A stretch of 11,034 nt of DNA, from contig DASRHK010000166.1 of the NCBI GenBank assembly GCA_035650495.1, positions 1-11,034 on the forward strand, written 5' to 3'. Under the pieces are notes generated by a model. It was not told the DNA's origin. It saw only the letters and a program-made list of their open reading frames with translations, and did not search any database. Every line of letters begins with the position of its first letter. Position 1 is the first letter of the stretch. Below, piece after piece: positions 1 through 6,386 of the stretch. The translations under genes and the position numbers were made by a program. Origin of the DNA: DASRHK01 sp035650495. Lineage in GTDB: Bacteria; Pseudomonadota; Gammaproteobacteria; Nevskiales; Nevskiaceae.

Positions 1-1
1 G

Positions 2-604
2 CTGCCGGAGACGATGCCGCTGACGGGCTTGTCGATCGGCGCGATCGGCGAGTCGATCGTCGTTCGCGACGGTGCTGCGCAGCGACAGGTCGAATCAGGT
101 CAGTACCTGCTCTCGTTCGAGGGCGATCCGCGCGAAGGCCAGCTGTCGGTGATCGAGCGCAAGGCGAAGGCGACACCCGTCGTGGAGCCCATCGACGCTC
201 AGGAATGGTTCGAGCGCGCGCTGTCGCTGGAGGCGCAGAACACCGACGAAGCGCTGAGCGCGTATCGACAGGCCGTGAAGAGCGACGCGCTGCGCCTCGA
301 TGCGCGCATCAACCTCGGCCGCCTGCTGCACGAGCGCGGCGCGCACGCCGACGCGGAGAAGGTGTATCGCGACGCGATCGCCGAATGCGGCAGCGATCCG
401 CTGCTGCTCTACAACCTGGGCGTGCTGCTCGAGGACATGCGACGCGATGCGGAGGCGATGGCGGCTTACGCATCCGCGCTGCGCGGCGATCCGGACAACG
501 CCGATTGCCATTACAACCTGGCGCTCCTGTGCGAGCGTCTCGGCAAGCCGAAGGAAGCGATCCGCTACATGGCGGCGTATCGGAGACTCACCGCGACCTC
601 GTAG
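2..604 (+). CDS. TPR-repeat protein, C-terminal part (MerR-TPR type), 5'-truncated
   Basis: The frame is open to the left window edge, so the Met codon at position 14 is unlikely to be the true start; about 200 C-terminal residues are visible. The first ~55 residues form a short beta-rich segment (GESIVVRDG, SGQYLLSF). They are followed by about four tetratricopeptide repeats, with typical signatures such as ARINLGRLLHERG, LYNLGVLLEDM and HYNLALLCERLGKPKEAI, ending in AYRRLTATS. TPRs are protein-interaction scaffolds. This arrangement, including the closing AYRRLT, matches proteobacterial proteins that carry an N-terminal MerR-type DNA-binding domain followed by TPRs. That N-terminal half would lie outside the window, so the MerR assignment is recall-based inference. 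A TPR protein is certain; a transcriptional regulator is only likely. The next gene starts 49 bp downstream on the same strand. Confidence 0.8.
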   Translation: MPETMPLTGLSIGAIGESIVVRDGAAQRQVESGQYLLSFEGDPREGQLSVIERKAKATPVVEPIDAQEWFERALSLEAQNTDEALSAYRQAVKSDALRLDARINLGRLLHERGAHADAEKVYRDAIAECGSDPLLLYNLGVLLEDMRRDAEAMAAYASALRGDPDNADCHYNLALLCERLGKPKEAIRYMAAYRRLTATS

Positions 605-653
605 TGTCCGAGGCCGTACGGATCGCGCGTCGTGATCCGCCGACAATCCGCGG

Positions 654-1958
654 ATGATCCGCAGCGCTGCCATCGTGATGCTGGCCCTTGCGCTCGCCGT
701 CCCCGCGCACGGCGCGGGCTACATGGTGCAGGGCAATCAGATCCTCGACCCGAACGGTCACGCGCTGCAGCTGCGCGGCATCAGCCATTTCGGCTTCAAC
801 GACACCATCCTGGTTCCGGAATATCTCTGGAACATGAGCTGGAAGGCGCAGATCGCGCAGATCAAGCACCTCGGCTTCAACGCCGTGCGCGTACCGTACG
901 CGCCGGAAACGCTCTACAACACGACGCCGGTCGATCAGCTGTCCTTCATCAATCCCGAGCTCAACCCGGACATCATCGGCAAGACCTCGCTGCAGGTGCT
1001 CGATCTGTGGATGGCCGAAGCCGATCGCCAGGGGCTCTACATCGTGCTCGATTTCCACAGCGTGACGACGCAGCGGCTGTATCCGCAGTGGTTCGTCGAC
1101 GATCCCGATGACTACGGCCTGACCTACGACGGCGGGCCGTACACGCAAGCCGACTGGATCCGCGACCTCTCGTTCGTCGCGCAGCGCTACGCGTCGAATC
1201 CGCACTTCATGGGCATCGACCTGTACAACGAGCCGCACGGCAAAGTGCGCTGGAGCGCGGGCGATCCGAACCAGACGGACGCGAAGTACTACTGGAAACC
1301 CGCGGCCGAAGCCGCGGCGACCGCAGTGCTGCAGGCGAACCCGAATCTGCTGATCTTCGTCGAAGGCATCAACGGCAATTTCGACGACGTCGAGGATGCC
1401 GATCCCGAGATGGATTTCGGCGAGGACCTGCAGCCGCAGGGCTACGAGCCGCTGCAGATCCCGTCGAGCAAGCTGGTGCTGTCACCGCACAGCTACGGCC
1501 CCGACGTCTACCCGAAAGACTCGTTCAATGCGCCGAGCTTTCCCGCAAATCTCGCGGACGACTGGGAGACGCTGTTCGGCCAGTTCGCCGATCAGCATCC
1601 CGTCGTCGTCGGCGAATGGGGCGGCAAGTACGGGCAGGGCACGAGCGGGCAGAAGGACGTCGAGTGGCAGAACGCGTTCGTCGACTACCTGCGCAGCCGC
1701 GGCATGACCAGCACGTTCTACTGGGCGTACACGCCCAACAGCGGCGACGCCGGCGGCATCCTCGACGACGATCTCAACGTGCGCGAAGACAAGATGGCGA
1801 TGCTCAACGTGCTGTGGCACGGCGGCACGCTGCCGACGGACCCGGAGCCCGCCAAGGTCGAGCGCGGCGGCGGCAGCCTCGACCTGCTGCTGCTCGTGCT
1901 CTTCGCGGCCGCGCTCAGGGCGCGGCGGCTTGTGCCTCGACCTGGATCTCGAGGCTGA
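654..1958 (+). CDS. secreted glycoside hydrolase family 5 (endoglucanase-like, GH5_1-like) with C-terminal sorting tail
   Basis: This 434-residue protein should hydrolyse beta-1,4-glucan or a related beta-glycan outside the cytoplasm. An N-terminal signal peptide (cleavage near AHG-AG, residues 18-21) precedes one catalytic domain at about 25-390. GH5 hallmarks are visible: RGISHFG (Arg41), VRVPY (Arg79), LDFH (His135), LYNEPH with the acid/base Glu193, SPHSYG (His279, Tyr281), VVVGEWG with the nucleophile Glu321, and a late Trp in FYWAYTPNSGDAGGIL. The NEPH context and the SGD-GGIL block resemble the Xanthomonas-type subfamily GH5_1. There is no carbohydrate-binding module. The C-terminus (about 405-425) is Gly-Gly-Gly-Ser, a Leu-rich hydrophobic stretch and an Arg cluster, like a GlyGly-CTERM anchor processed by rhombosortase. 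The ATG lacks a good Shine-Dalgarno sequence but gives a proper signal peptide. The last 15 codons overlap the convergent YceI gene. Exact substrate is uncertain. Confidence 0.92.
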   Translation: MIRSAAIVMLALALAVPAHGAGYMVQGNQILDPNGHALQLRGISHFGFNDTILVPEYLWNMSWKAQIAQIKHLGFNAVRVPYAPETLYNTTPVDQLSFINPELNPDIIGKTSLQVLDLWMAEADRQGLYIVLDFHSVTTQRLYPQWFVDDPDDYGLTYDGGPYTQADWIRDLSFVAQRYASNPHFMGIDLYNEPHGKVRWSAGDPNQTDAKYYWKPAAEAAATAVLQANPNLLIFVEGINGNFDDVEDADPEMDFGEDLQPQGYEPLQIPSSKLVLSPHSYGPDVYPKDSFNAPSFPANLADDWETLFGQFADQHPVVVGEWGGKYGQGTSGQKDVEWQNAFVDYLRSRGMTSTFYWAYTPNSGDAGGILDDDLNVREDKMAMLNVLWHGGTLPTDPEPAKVERGGGSLDLLLLVLFAAALRARRLVPRPGSRG

Positions 1959-2481
1959 CGTCCTCGCCGACGTTGGGCGAATACGCCGACACGCCGAACT
2001 CCGAGCGCTTGATCGTTCCGGTCAGGTCGGCGCCGCACGCGGGCACTTTCTTGAGCGGATGCGGCCCGCACTTCAGGTTCTTCACGTCGAGCTTCACCGG
2101 CTTGGTCACGCCGTGGATGGTGAGATCGCCATTCGCCGAAGCCAGCTTGTCGCCGCTGAACTTGAGGTCGGTCGCCTTGAAGGTGATCGTCGGGTACTTC
2201 GCCGCGTCGAAGAAGTCCGGGCTCTTCAGGTGCTCGTCGAGCTTGGCGACGCCGGTCGAGATCGAAGTGACGTCGATGGTGACGTCGGCGGAGAGCGTCT
2301 TCTTGTCGCGATCGATGGTGATGGTGCCGCTCGTCTTGTCGAAGCGGCCGCGGAAGGTCGAGAAGCCGAAGTGCGAGATCGCGAAGCCGGGATGCGTGTG
2401 GCCGGCGTCGATGGTGTAGGTCTCCGGCGCGGCGAGCGCGATGCCTGGCGCGACGAGCAGTGCGGCAATCAAGCGGTTCAT
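1915..2481 (-). CDS. YceI family periplasmic protein (lipocalin-like, isoprenoid-binding), copy 1
   Basis: This 188-residue protein has a signal peptide (cleavage near ALA-AP, residues 16-19) and a full YceI domain. Typical features are the opening YTIDAGHTHPGF, ISHFGFSTFRGRF, the STGVAKLDEHLKSPDFFDAAKYPTI region (quoted in part), and GTIKRSEFGV near the end. YceI proteins are periplasmic beta-barrels that bind polyisoprenoids, including quinone tails. Two cysteines (138 and 149) flank HPLKKVPA, a recurring pair in one YceI subgroup that could form a disulfide. It is the last gene of the b561/yceI/yceI block; its ATG overlaps the stop of copy 2 (ATGA) and also has its own strong AAGGAG site. 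The 3' end overlaps the GH5 gene by 44 bp on the opposite strand. The family is clear; the ligand is unknown. Confidence 0.93.
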   Translation of the reverse strand: MNRLIAALLVAPGIALAAPETYTIDAGHTHPGFAISHFGFSTFRGRFDKTSGTITIDRDKKTLSADVTIDVTSISTGVAKLDEHLKSPDFFDAAKYPTITFKATDLKFSGDKLASANGDLTIHGVTKPVKLDVKNLKCGPHPLKKVPACGADLTGTIKRSEFGVSAYSPNVGEDVSLEIQVEAQAAAP

Positions 2482-3032
2482 CTGGACTCCTTGGTCAGCG
2501 TGAGACGGAAATGGATCGGCACTTCGTTGGCGACGAGATCGCCCTGGTTCCATTCTCCGCCGCCGACGCCGAAATCGGTGCGACGGATCTGGAAATCGCC
2601 GGCGACGACCGCGCCGCCGTCGGGCTGGTTGGTGAGCGTGAACGGCACGGTGATCTCGCGCGGCTTGCCCTTGATCGAGAGCACGCCCTTGGCTTCGTAA
2701 CGATCGGCCGACAGCGCGCGCACCGACGTCGACTTGAACGTCGCCTTCGGGAATCCGGCCGCGTCGAGCCACGCCTTGTCGACGGCGGTCTGATCGCCTT
2801 CGTCGGTGCCGGTCGAGATGCTCGCGATGTCGACGCTGATCTCCGCGGATCCGGCTTCGGGTTTTTTGGGATCGAGATCGATCTTCGCGGTGAAGCGCTT
2901 GAAGTCGCCGCTGACCGCGACGCCCATCTGCTTCACCGAGAATCCGATTTCGCTCTTGCCGGCGATCAGCGGACGCTCGGCCGCGATGACCGAGCCGCAG
3001 GCGAAGGCGAGTCCGATCGCGAGATGCCTCAT
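2478..3032 (-). CDS. YceI family periplasmic protein, copy 2 (cysteine-free mature form)
   Basis: This 184-residue protein has a short signal peptide (about residues 1-18, ending VIAAE) and a divergent YceI domain. Supporting motifs are GKSEIGFSVKQMGV, the STGTDEGDQTAVDKAWLDAAGF block, FPKATFKS, GVLSIKGKPREITVPF and RTDFGVGGGEWNQGDLVANE. Unlike its downstream neighbour, the mature part has no cysteine. The reading frame stays open far upstream (to 3632) because of high GC. The ATG at 3032 is chosen because it alone gives a signal peptide and makes an ATGA overlap with the b561 stop codon. No clear Shine-Dalgarno sequence precedes it, which suits translational coupling to the b561 gene. The two YceI copies are only distantly similar, so they probably bind different ligands or have different partners; that last point is inference. 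Confidence 0.92.
   Translation of the reverse strand: MRHLAIGLAFACGSVIAAERPLIAGKSEIGFSVKQMGVAVSGDFKRFTAKIDLDPKKPEAGSAEISVDIASISTGTDEGDQTAVDKAWLDAAGFPKATFKSTSVRALSADRYEAKGVLSIKGKPREITVPFTLTNQPDGGAVVAGDFQIRRTDFGVGGGEWNQGDLVANEVPIHFRLTLTKESR
2487..2492 (-). promoter_or_regulatory. strong internal ribosome binding site before YceI copy 1
   Basis: AAGGAG on the reverse strand lies 5 nt before the ATG at 2481 and sits inside the last codons of YceI copy 2. Copy 1 can therefore be translated independently as well as by coupling through the ATGA overlap, whereas copy 2 has no comparable site. Confidence 0.7.
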
Positions 3033-3595
3033 GCTTTCGGCGTCGGCGGCCGGATGCCCGGGGTCATCCGCGCGAGCACGTCGTCGCGATCGATGAAGTG
3101 ATGCTTCAGCGCGGCAGCCGCGTGCAGCACGATCAACCCGAGCAGCAACCATACGACCGCGACGTGGACTTCCTCGAGCGCCTCTCCGAGCGGCGGATCC
3201 TTGGAGAGCAGATCCGGGATCGGCAGCTTGCCGAACAGCACCGTCTGGAATCCTTTCGCGGAGCTCATCAGCCAGCCGGTCAGCGGCGCCGCGAACAGGA
3301 ACAGATAGAGGAGGCGATGCGTGATCCGCGCGGCTTCCTTTTCCCAGGGGCGCATCGTGGCGGGCAGCGGCGGCGGTGCGACCGCCTGACGCCACAGCCA
3401 ACGCAGCGCGACGACGATGAACGCGAGCACGCCGAGCCACTTGTGGTAGCTGAACAACTGCAGGCGCGTCGGCGAGGGCGGCAGATCGGACATGTACAAG
3501 CCGATCGAGAACGATCCAACGAGCATGAACGCCATCAGCCAGTGCGCCGTCTTCGCGACGGCGCCGTATTGCGTCTCGGTGTTGCGGAGTCCCAT
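3029..3595 (-). CDS. cytochrome b561 (inner-membrane dihaem b-type cytochrome)
   Basis: This 188-residue protein has four predicted membrane helices (about 13-34, 51-69, 91-111 and 143-162). It matches bacterial cytochrome b561 in length and layout. Candidate haem ligands are the conserved histidines His18 (TAHWLMA), His51 (YHKWLG), His93 (THRLLYL) and His144/His158 (EEVHVAVVW, VLHAAAALKHHF). The family oxidises membrane quinol and passes electrons to superoxide or periplasmic acceptors. E. coli has the same neighbourhood, with yceJ (a b561 paralogue) next to yceI, which supports a shared quinone-related role. Here two yceI genes follow with ATGA overlaps, implying translational coupling. The ATG at 3595 is preceded by a weak GGGGA site that is partly inside a 10-bp hairpin stem (3602-3635). 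The family is very confident; the electron acceptor is unknown. Confidence 0.95.
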   Translation of the reverse strand: MGLRNTETQYGAVAKTAHWLMAFMLVGSFSIGLYMSDLPPSPTRLQLFSYHKWLGVLAFIVVALRWLWRQAVAPPPLPATMRPWEKEAARITHRLLYLFLFAAPLTGWLMSSAKGFQTVLFGKLPIPDLLSKDPPLGEALEEVHVAVVWLLLGLIVLHAAAALKHHFIDRDDVLARMTPGIRPPTPKA

Positions 3596-3601
3596 GCGAT
3601 C

Positions 3602-3635
3602 CCCGTGGAGTGTCGGCTAAGACAGACTCCACGGG
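3602..3635 (-). promoter_or_regulatory. hairpin partly covering the ribosome binding site of the b561 gene
   Basis: A perfect 10-bp inverted repeat (CCCGTGGAGT at 3602-3611, ACTCCACGGG at 3626-3635) flanks a 14-nt centre that can add a GTC/GAC pairing. In the leftward transcript the 3' arm ends in GGG, followed by GATCGC and the ATG at 3595, so most of the GGGGA ribosome binding site is paired. No T-run follows the stem, so it is not a standard intrinsic terminator. It lies in the 62-nt gap after the haem-barrel gene. It could be a translation switch, an mRNA processing or stability element, or a DNA-level operator. The repeat is seen directly; its function is inferred. Confidence 0.5.
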
Positions 3636-3657
3636 TCGAAGTGCCGCGTCAAGCGCA

Positions 3658-4743
3658 TCAGAAGAATCCGTGCAGCTCCACGAATCCGACCCGACGATTC
3701 TGCAGATCGTTCTGCGGAATGCCGTCGTAATAGCGCAAGCCGCCGCGCACCTGCAGGAACTGGATCGGCGTCCACTCGTAGACCGCGCTCCAGCGCGCGT
3801 TCTGGTCGTTGTGCACTTTTGTATCGGGATCGTAAAGCTCCCCGGTGATCTTCACGTTGTGACCCTGGCGCCATTCCCAATCACCTTCGAGCAGTCCGGT
3901 CCACAGTCGCCTGCGACCGGTAGCGAAGCCGTCGTCGACGATGTAGTCGGCTTCGGCGAGCCACGCGATCGGACCGGTCCGCAATCCGGCGAACACGTTG
4001 CCCATCTTCCTGCGGCCGCCGGCTGCGTCGTTGTAGTTCGCGCTCGCGCCGAGCCGCCACATCGCCTGCACGAACTCTGCGCGCAGGCTGTACTGCTTGC
4101 CGTCGTCCTGCTCCGACGCACCCGCGTTGCCGTTGCTGACCGCGAGCTGCGCGGTCCATGACGGCAGCTCGAGCCCGAGCTCGACGCCGTTGTCGGGCGT
4201 CTCGTAATTGATCCCGGACACGTCGCGGATGAACGCGGAATCGTCCTGCAGGCGGATGCCGTACGGCAGGTACATGTGGCCGCCCTTCAGGTAATAGCGG
4301 CCCTCGTCGAACATCAATCGCGCATACGCTTCGCGATTCTCGCTGCCGCCCGGACCCAGCGACTGATCGGCGTAGATGATCAGATGATCCGGGATCACAT
4401 TCGCCGCGACGTAGACACGCATGTCTTCCGTGGAGAACGCGTTGCTCGATTTGCCGTGCGGCACGTCGACGTAGCTGTAATCCGCGCGCAGATCGCCGCC
4501 GAGCGTGATCATGTTCTTCATCGCGTCGGCCCATTGCCCATAGGCGTCGGTGTCGATGCGCTCCGCCGCGAGCTTGCTCTGCGCGTAGGCGTTGCCGAAT
4601 ACCGTGCGCATGCCGCCGCCGGTGGGGTTGACGTGACACTGCATGCACTTGAAGCCCTCGCGCACGGCGAGGTACGGCTCCGCGTGCGCGAGCGGCGCGA
4701 GGAAGAAAACGGAGAGCGCAGCCAGAAGTGGGAGGGACTTCAT
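3658..4743 (-). CDS. outer-membrane beta-barrel with N-terminal haem-c (CxxCH) motif
   Basis: This 361-residue protein has a signal peptide (cleavage near AHA-EP, residues 19-22). Directly after it comes PYLAVREGFKCMQCHVNPTGGG, a single c-type haem site (Cys33, Cys36, His37) followed by a Gly-rich turn. From about residue 75 to the end it shows alternating polar/aromatic strands (for example YYLKGGHMYLPYGIRLQDD, AEFVQAMWRLGASANY, VRGGLRYYD). It ends in FVELHGFF, with the terminal Phe typical of outer-membrane barrels. Gram-negative bacteria have uncharacterised proteins with this CxxCH plus NPTGGG start; I know of no assigned function. The haem would sit at the periplasmic mouth of the barrel, suggesting electron transfer across or at the outer membrane (inference). 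The ATG overlaps the stop of the cytochrome lipoprotein gene (ATGA), and a GGAG lies 8 nt upstream, so the two are probably co-translated partners. Confidence 0.85.
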   Translation of the reverse strand: MKSLPLLAALSVFFLAPLAHAEPYLAVREGFKCMQCHVNPTGGGMRTVFGNAYAQSKLAAERIDTDAYGQWADAMKNMITLGGDLRADYSYVDVPHGKSSNAFSTEDMRVYVAANVIPDHLIIYADQSLGPGGSENREAYARLMFDEGRYYLKGGHMYLPYGIRLQDDSAFIRDVSGINYETPDNGVELGLELPSWTAQLAVSNGNAGASEQDDGKQYSLRAEFVQAMWRLGASANYNDAAGGRRKMGNVFAGLRTGPIAWLAEADYIVDDGFATGRRRLWTGLLEGDWEWRQGHNVKITGELYDPDTKVHNDQNARWSAVYEWTPIQFLQVRGGLRYYDGIPQNDLQNRRVGFVELHGFF

Positions 4744-5255
4744 GGCGCGCTCTCCAGCAGCGCCGGGATGTTGCTCGATGCCGGCGGAGGGGCGCCGTCG
4801 GCGATCCATTGGCGAATCACGGCGATGGTGTCGTGGTCGAGGCAGGGCTCGGAGCTCGGGCAGCCATCGGGCATCTGATCGCCCGACTCCTGCGTGCCCT
4901 CGATCTTGTGGATGATGTAGCTGTCGTCGGGATTGCCGGGCAGCACGCGCTTGAGCTGCGGCTCCTCCTGGCTCGCGACGTTGACGAGATTGTCGTAGCT
5001 CGTCCGCGTGTCGGACAGATGCAAGCCTTGCGGCGCGAGCGCGCCGTGATGGCAGCGGCTGCAGATCGGCGTGAACACGTGCGCCTGGATGTCCTCGATG
5101 GTCGGCTGGAACGGTCCGTCGCCGCTCTGATCGCCACCGCCGCCGGTGTTCTCGCCGATCGGCCTGCCGTCGTCGTCGAGCCCCTGGCCGTTGCCGCCGC
5201 ACGCCGCGAGCGCCATCGCGAGCGCGAATGCCGCGATCCTCCCTGTCGTTGCCAT
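4740..5255 (-). CDS. monohaem c-type cytochrome lipoprotein
   Basis: This 171-residue protein starts with a lipoprotein signal (LAAC, lipidated Cys19), followed by a Gly/Asp-rich linker to about residue 48. The rest resembles a small cytochrome c domain of the planctomycete-cytochrome-like (PSCyt1-like) type. It has FTPICSRCHHG with Cys65, Cys68 and His69 as the haem site, LPGNPDDSYIIHKIEG, QMPDG with Met128 as candidate distal ligand, and the closing helix DTIAVIRQWIADGA. Two further cysteines (132, 138) may form a disulfide. It should be an electron carrier tethered to a membrane facing the periplasm. The start is 2 nt after the stop of the propeller lipoprotein gene, and its own stop overlaps the start of the haem-barrel gene. 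This placement strongly suggests it delivers electrons to, or takes them from, that barrel. The ATG at 5255 gives the correct lipobox position. Confidence 0.85.
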   Translation of the reverse strand: MATTGRIAAFALAMALAACGGNGQGLDDDGRPIGENTGGGGDQSGDGPFQPTIEDIQAHVFTPICSRCHHGALAPQGLHLSDTRTSYDNLVNVASQEEPQLKRVLPGNPDDSYIIHKIEGTQESGDQMPDGCPSSEPCLDHDTIAVIRQWIADGAPPPASSNIPALLESAP

Positions 5256-5257
5256 GA

Positions 5258-6322
5258 TCAGCAGCCGTTGCAGGTGATCTTGCCGTAGAGGCCGTTCTCC
5301 TCGTCGTTCAGTCCGGCCGCGAAGAACAGCGCGTTGGACGGCTGATTGTTGATGCCATTGCCGAACGCGATGCCCCACAAGCCTTCGAGCGCGATGTCGG
5401 TGCCGCCCGCATCCTTGAGCGTGCCGATGAGCGCGCCGGTCGTCGGACTGAACGCGTTGATCTTGCCGTCTCCGAAATTGCCGACCAGCAGGTCGCTGCT
5501 GAACGCGCCGAAGCTCGCCGGCGCGAGCGCGATGCCCCACGGTGCGTTGAGCGCGCCGCCAGTGCCGATCACGCGCACCAGGTCGCCGCCCGAGGTGTTG
5601 AAGCTGTCGACGATGCCTTTGCCGGCGCCGGGCGATTCATCGCCGGTGCCTTCGTCGCGCTCCGCGTAGGCGACGACGATGCGATTGCCGATCGCCTGGA
5701 TGCCGAACGGGGCGTAGTGCGCCGGCAGGTTCGGATCGACGAAGCCGGTCGAGGCGACCTTGGCGAAATTGGTGTCGATGACGTCGACCTTGCCGTTGTG
5801 GAAATCGGCGGCGTAGAGCTGCGTGCCGGCGATCGCGAGCCCGGTGTAGACCGCGCCGTCGCTCGCCGTGAACTTGGTCTGTGCCGTCGTGCCGGTCGAC
5901 CATGCTGCGATCGCGCCGCTCTCGCCCGCGAAGATGAAGATCGCGCCGGCGAAGGCGCCGCTGCCGTTGTAGACGATGCCGGTCGGCTCGAACTCTTCGG
6001 GCAGCGCGACTTCGAGCGACTGCTTGTTGCCGTTGCCGTCGTAGAGCGTCGACGTGTCGGTGTGGTTGTTCGCGACCCAGACGAAGCCCGCGGGATTGAA
6101 GGCGATGCCCCAGGGATTCTTGAGCGAAGCGTCGACGTGACCCGCTGGCGTGTTCTCGCCCGCGTACTTGCCGTTCGGGGTGTCGGCGACGAGCTTGCCG
6201 ACGGTGTAGCCGCTCTGCATGCCGCCCGTGAAGCCGTCATCGCCGCTGCCGCCGCAAGCCACGATCACGATCGCGGTCGCGCCAGCGAGCAAGGCGCCGA
6301 TCAGGAAACGTTGCGCGCGCAT
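5258..6322 (-). CDS. TIGR03118-family beta-propeller lipoprotein
   Basis: This 354-residue protein has a lipoprotein signal (VIVAC, Cys23) and a Gly/Asp-rich linker. It then has repeated NHL-like blade motifs: NPWGIAFNPAGFVWVANNHTD, PTGIVYNG, TGLAIAGTQLYAADFHNGKVDVID, APFGIQAIGNRIVVAYAERDE, NAPWGIALAPASFG, LLVGNFGDGKINAF and LEGLWGIAFGNGINNQ (partly quoted). These match the uncharacterised TIGR03118 family, a predicted beta-propeller with no established function. The protein ends in a CNGC motif (Cys351, Cys354), which could form a disulfide or bind metal. The ATG at 6322 is preferred over a TTG at 6328 because GGAG sits 8 nt before the ATG but only 2 nt before the TTG. It heads the block with the cytochrome lipoprotein (2-nt gap) and the haem-barrel. 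It may be a docking, adhesion or sensing partner; its activity is unknown. Confidence 0.85.
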   Translation of the reverse strand: MRAQRFLIGALLAGATAIVIVACGGSGDDGFTGGMQSGYTVGKLVADTPNGKYAGENTPAGHVDASLKNPWGIAFNPAGFVWVANNHTDTSTLYDGNGNKQSLEVALPEEFEPTGIVYNGSGAFAGAIFIFAGESGAIAAWSTGTTAQTKFTASDGAVYTGLAIAGTQLYAADFHNGKVDVIDTNFAKVASTGFVDPNLPAHYAPFGIQAIGNRIVVAYAERDEGTGDESPGAGKGIVDSFNTSGGDLVRVIGTGGALNAPWGIALAPASFGAFSSDLLVGNFGDGKINAFSPTTGALIGTLKDAGGTDIALEGLWGIAFGNGINNQPSNALFFAAGLNDEENGLYGKITCNGC

Positions 6323-6344
6323 CTGCAATTCTCCGGTGGTGGAT

Positions 6345-6376
6345 TCTCCGCACTGCGTGAGTGCGAAGGCCGGAGA
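6345..6376 (-). other. interrupted inverted repeat between protease and propeller genes
   Basis: TCTCCG (6345-6350) and CGGAGA (6371-6376) can pair around an inner GCACT/AGTGC stem (6350-6354, 6360-6364). The stem is asymmetric, because of an unpaired CGAAGG-like bulge, and shares a base at its junction. No T-run follows it in the direction of transcription. It could be a weak transcript-end or leader structure within the 63-nt gap between the subtilase and propeller genes; it is equally compatible with chance in GC-rich DNA. Confidence 0.25.
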
Positions 6377-6386
6377 GAAAAGTTGC
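6356..6386 (-). promoter_or_regulatory. candidate ECF-type promoter for the propeller/cytochrome/haem-barrel block
   Basis: On the reverse strand GCAAC (6386-6382), then TTTT and 21 nt in total, then TCACG (6360-6356) sit 33 nt before the ATG at 6322. The same layout, GTAAC-N21-CTACG with a TTTT near the first box, occurs upstream of the ECF sigma gene (8910-8880). This makes a shared sigma-dependent control signal conceivable. The spacing is longer than the 16-18 nt usual for ECF promoters, and two sites are too few to prove anything. Confidence 0.2.

Noticed and set aside
2478..3632. Extended frame giving YceI copy 2 a 200-residue N-terminal addition
   Set aside because: The added part overlaps the cytochrome b561 gene out of frame and would bury the signal peptide; the ATG at 3032 is correct.
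3647..3652. TTGACG on the reverse strand as a -35 box for the b561 gene
   Set aside because: No acceptable -10 hexamer lies 16-18 nt downstream, where the hairpin arm sits.
6326..6328. TTG start for the propeller lipoprotein
   Set aside because: It adds only two residues, and the GGAG site is 2 nt away, too close; the ATG at 6322 has 8-nt spacing.
6345..6376. Intrinsic terminator after the subtilase gene
   Set aside because: The stem is short and bulged and no T-run follows in the direction of transcription; the T-rich stretch lies before it.
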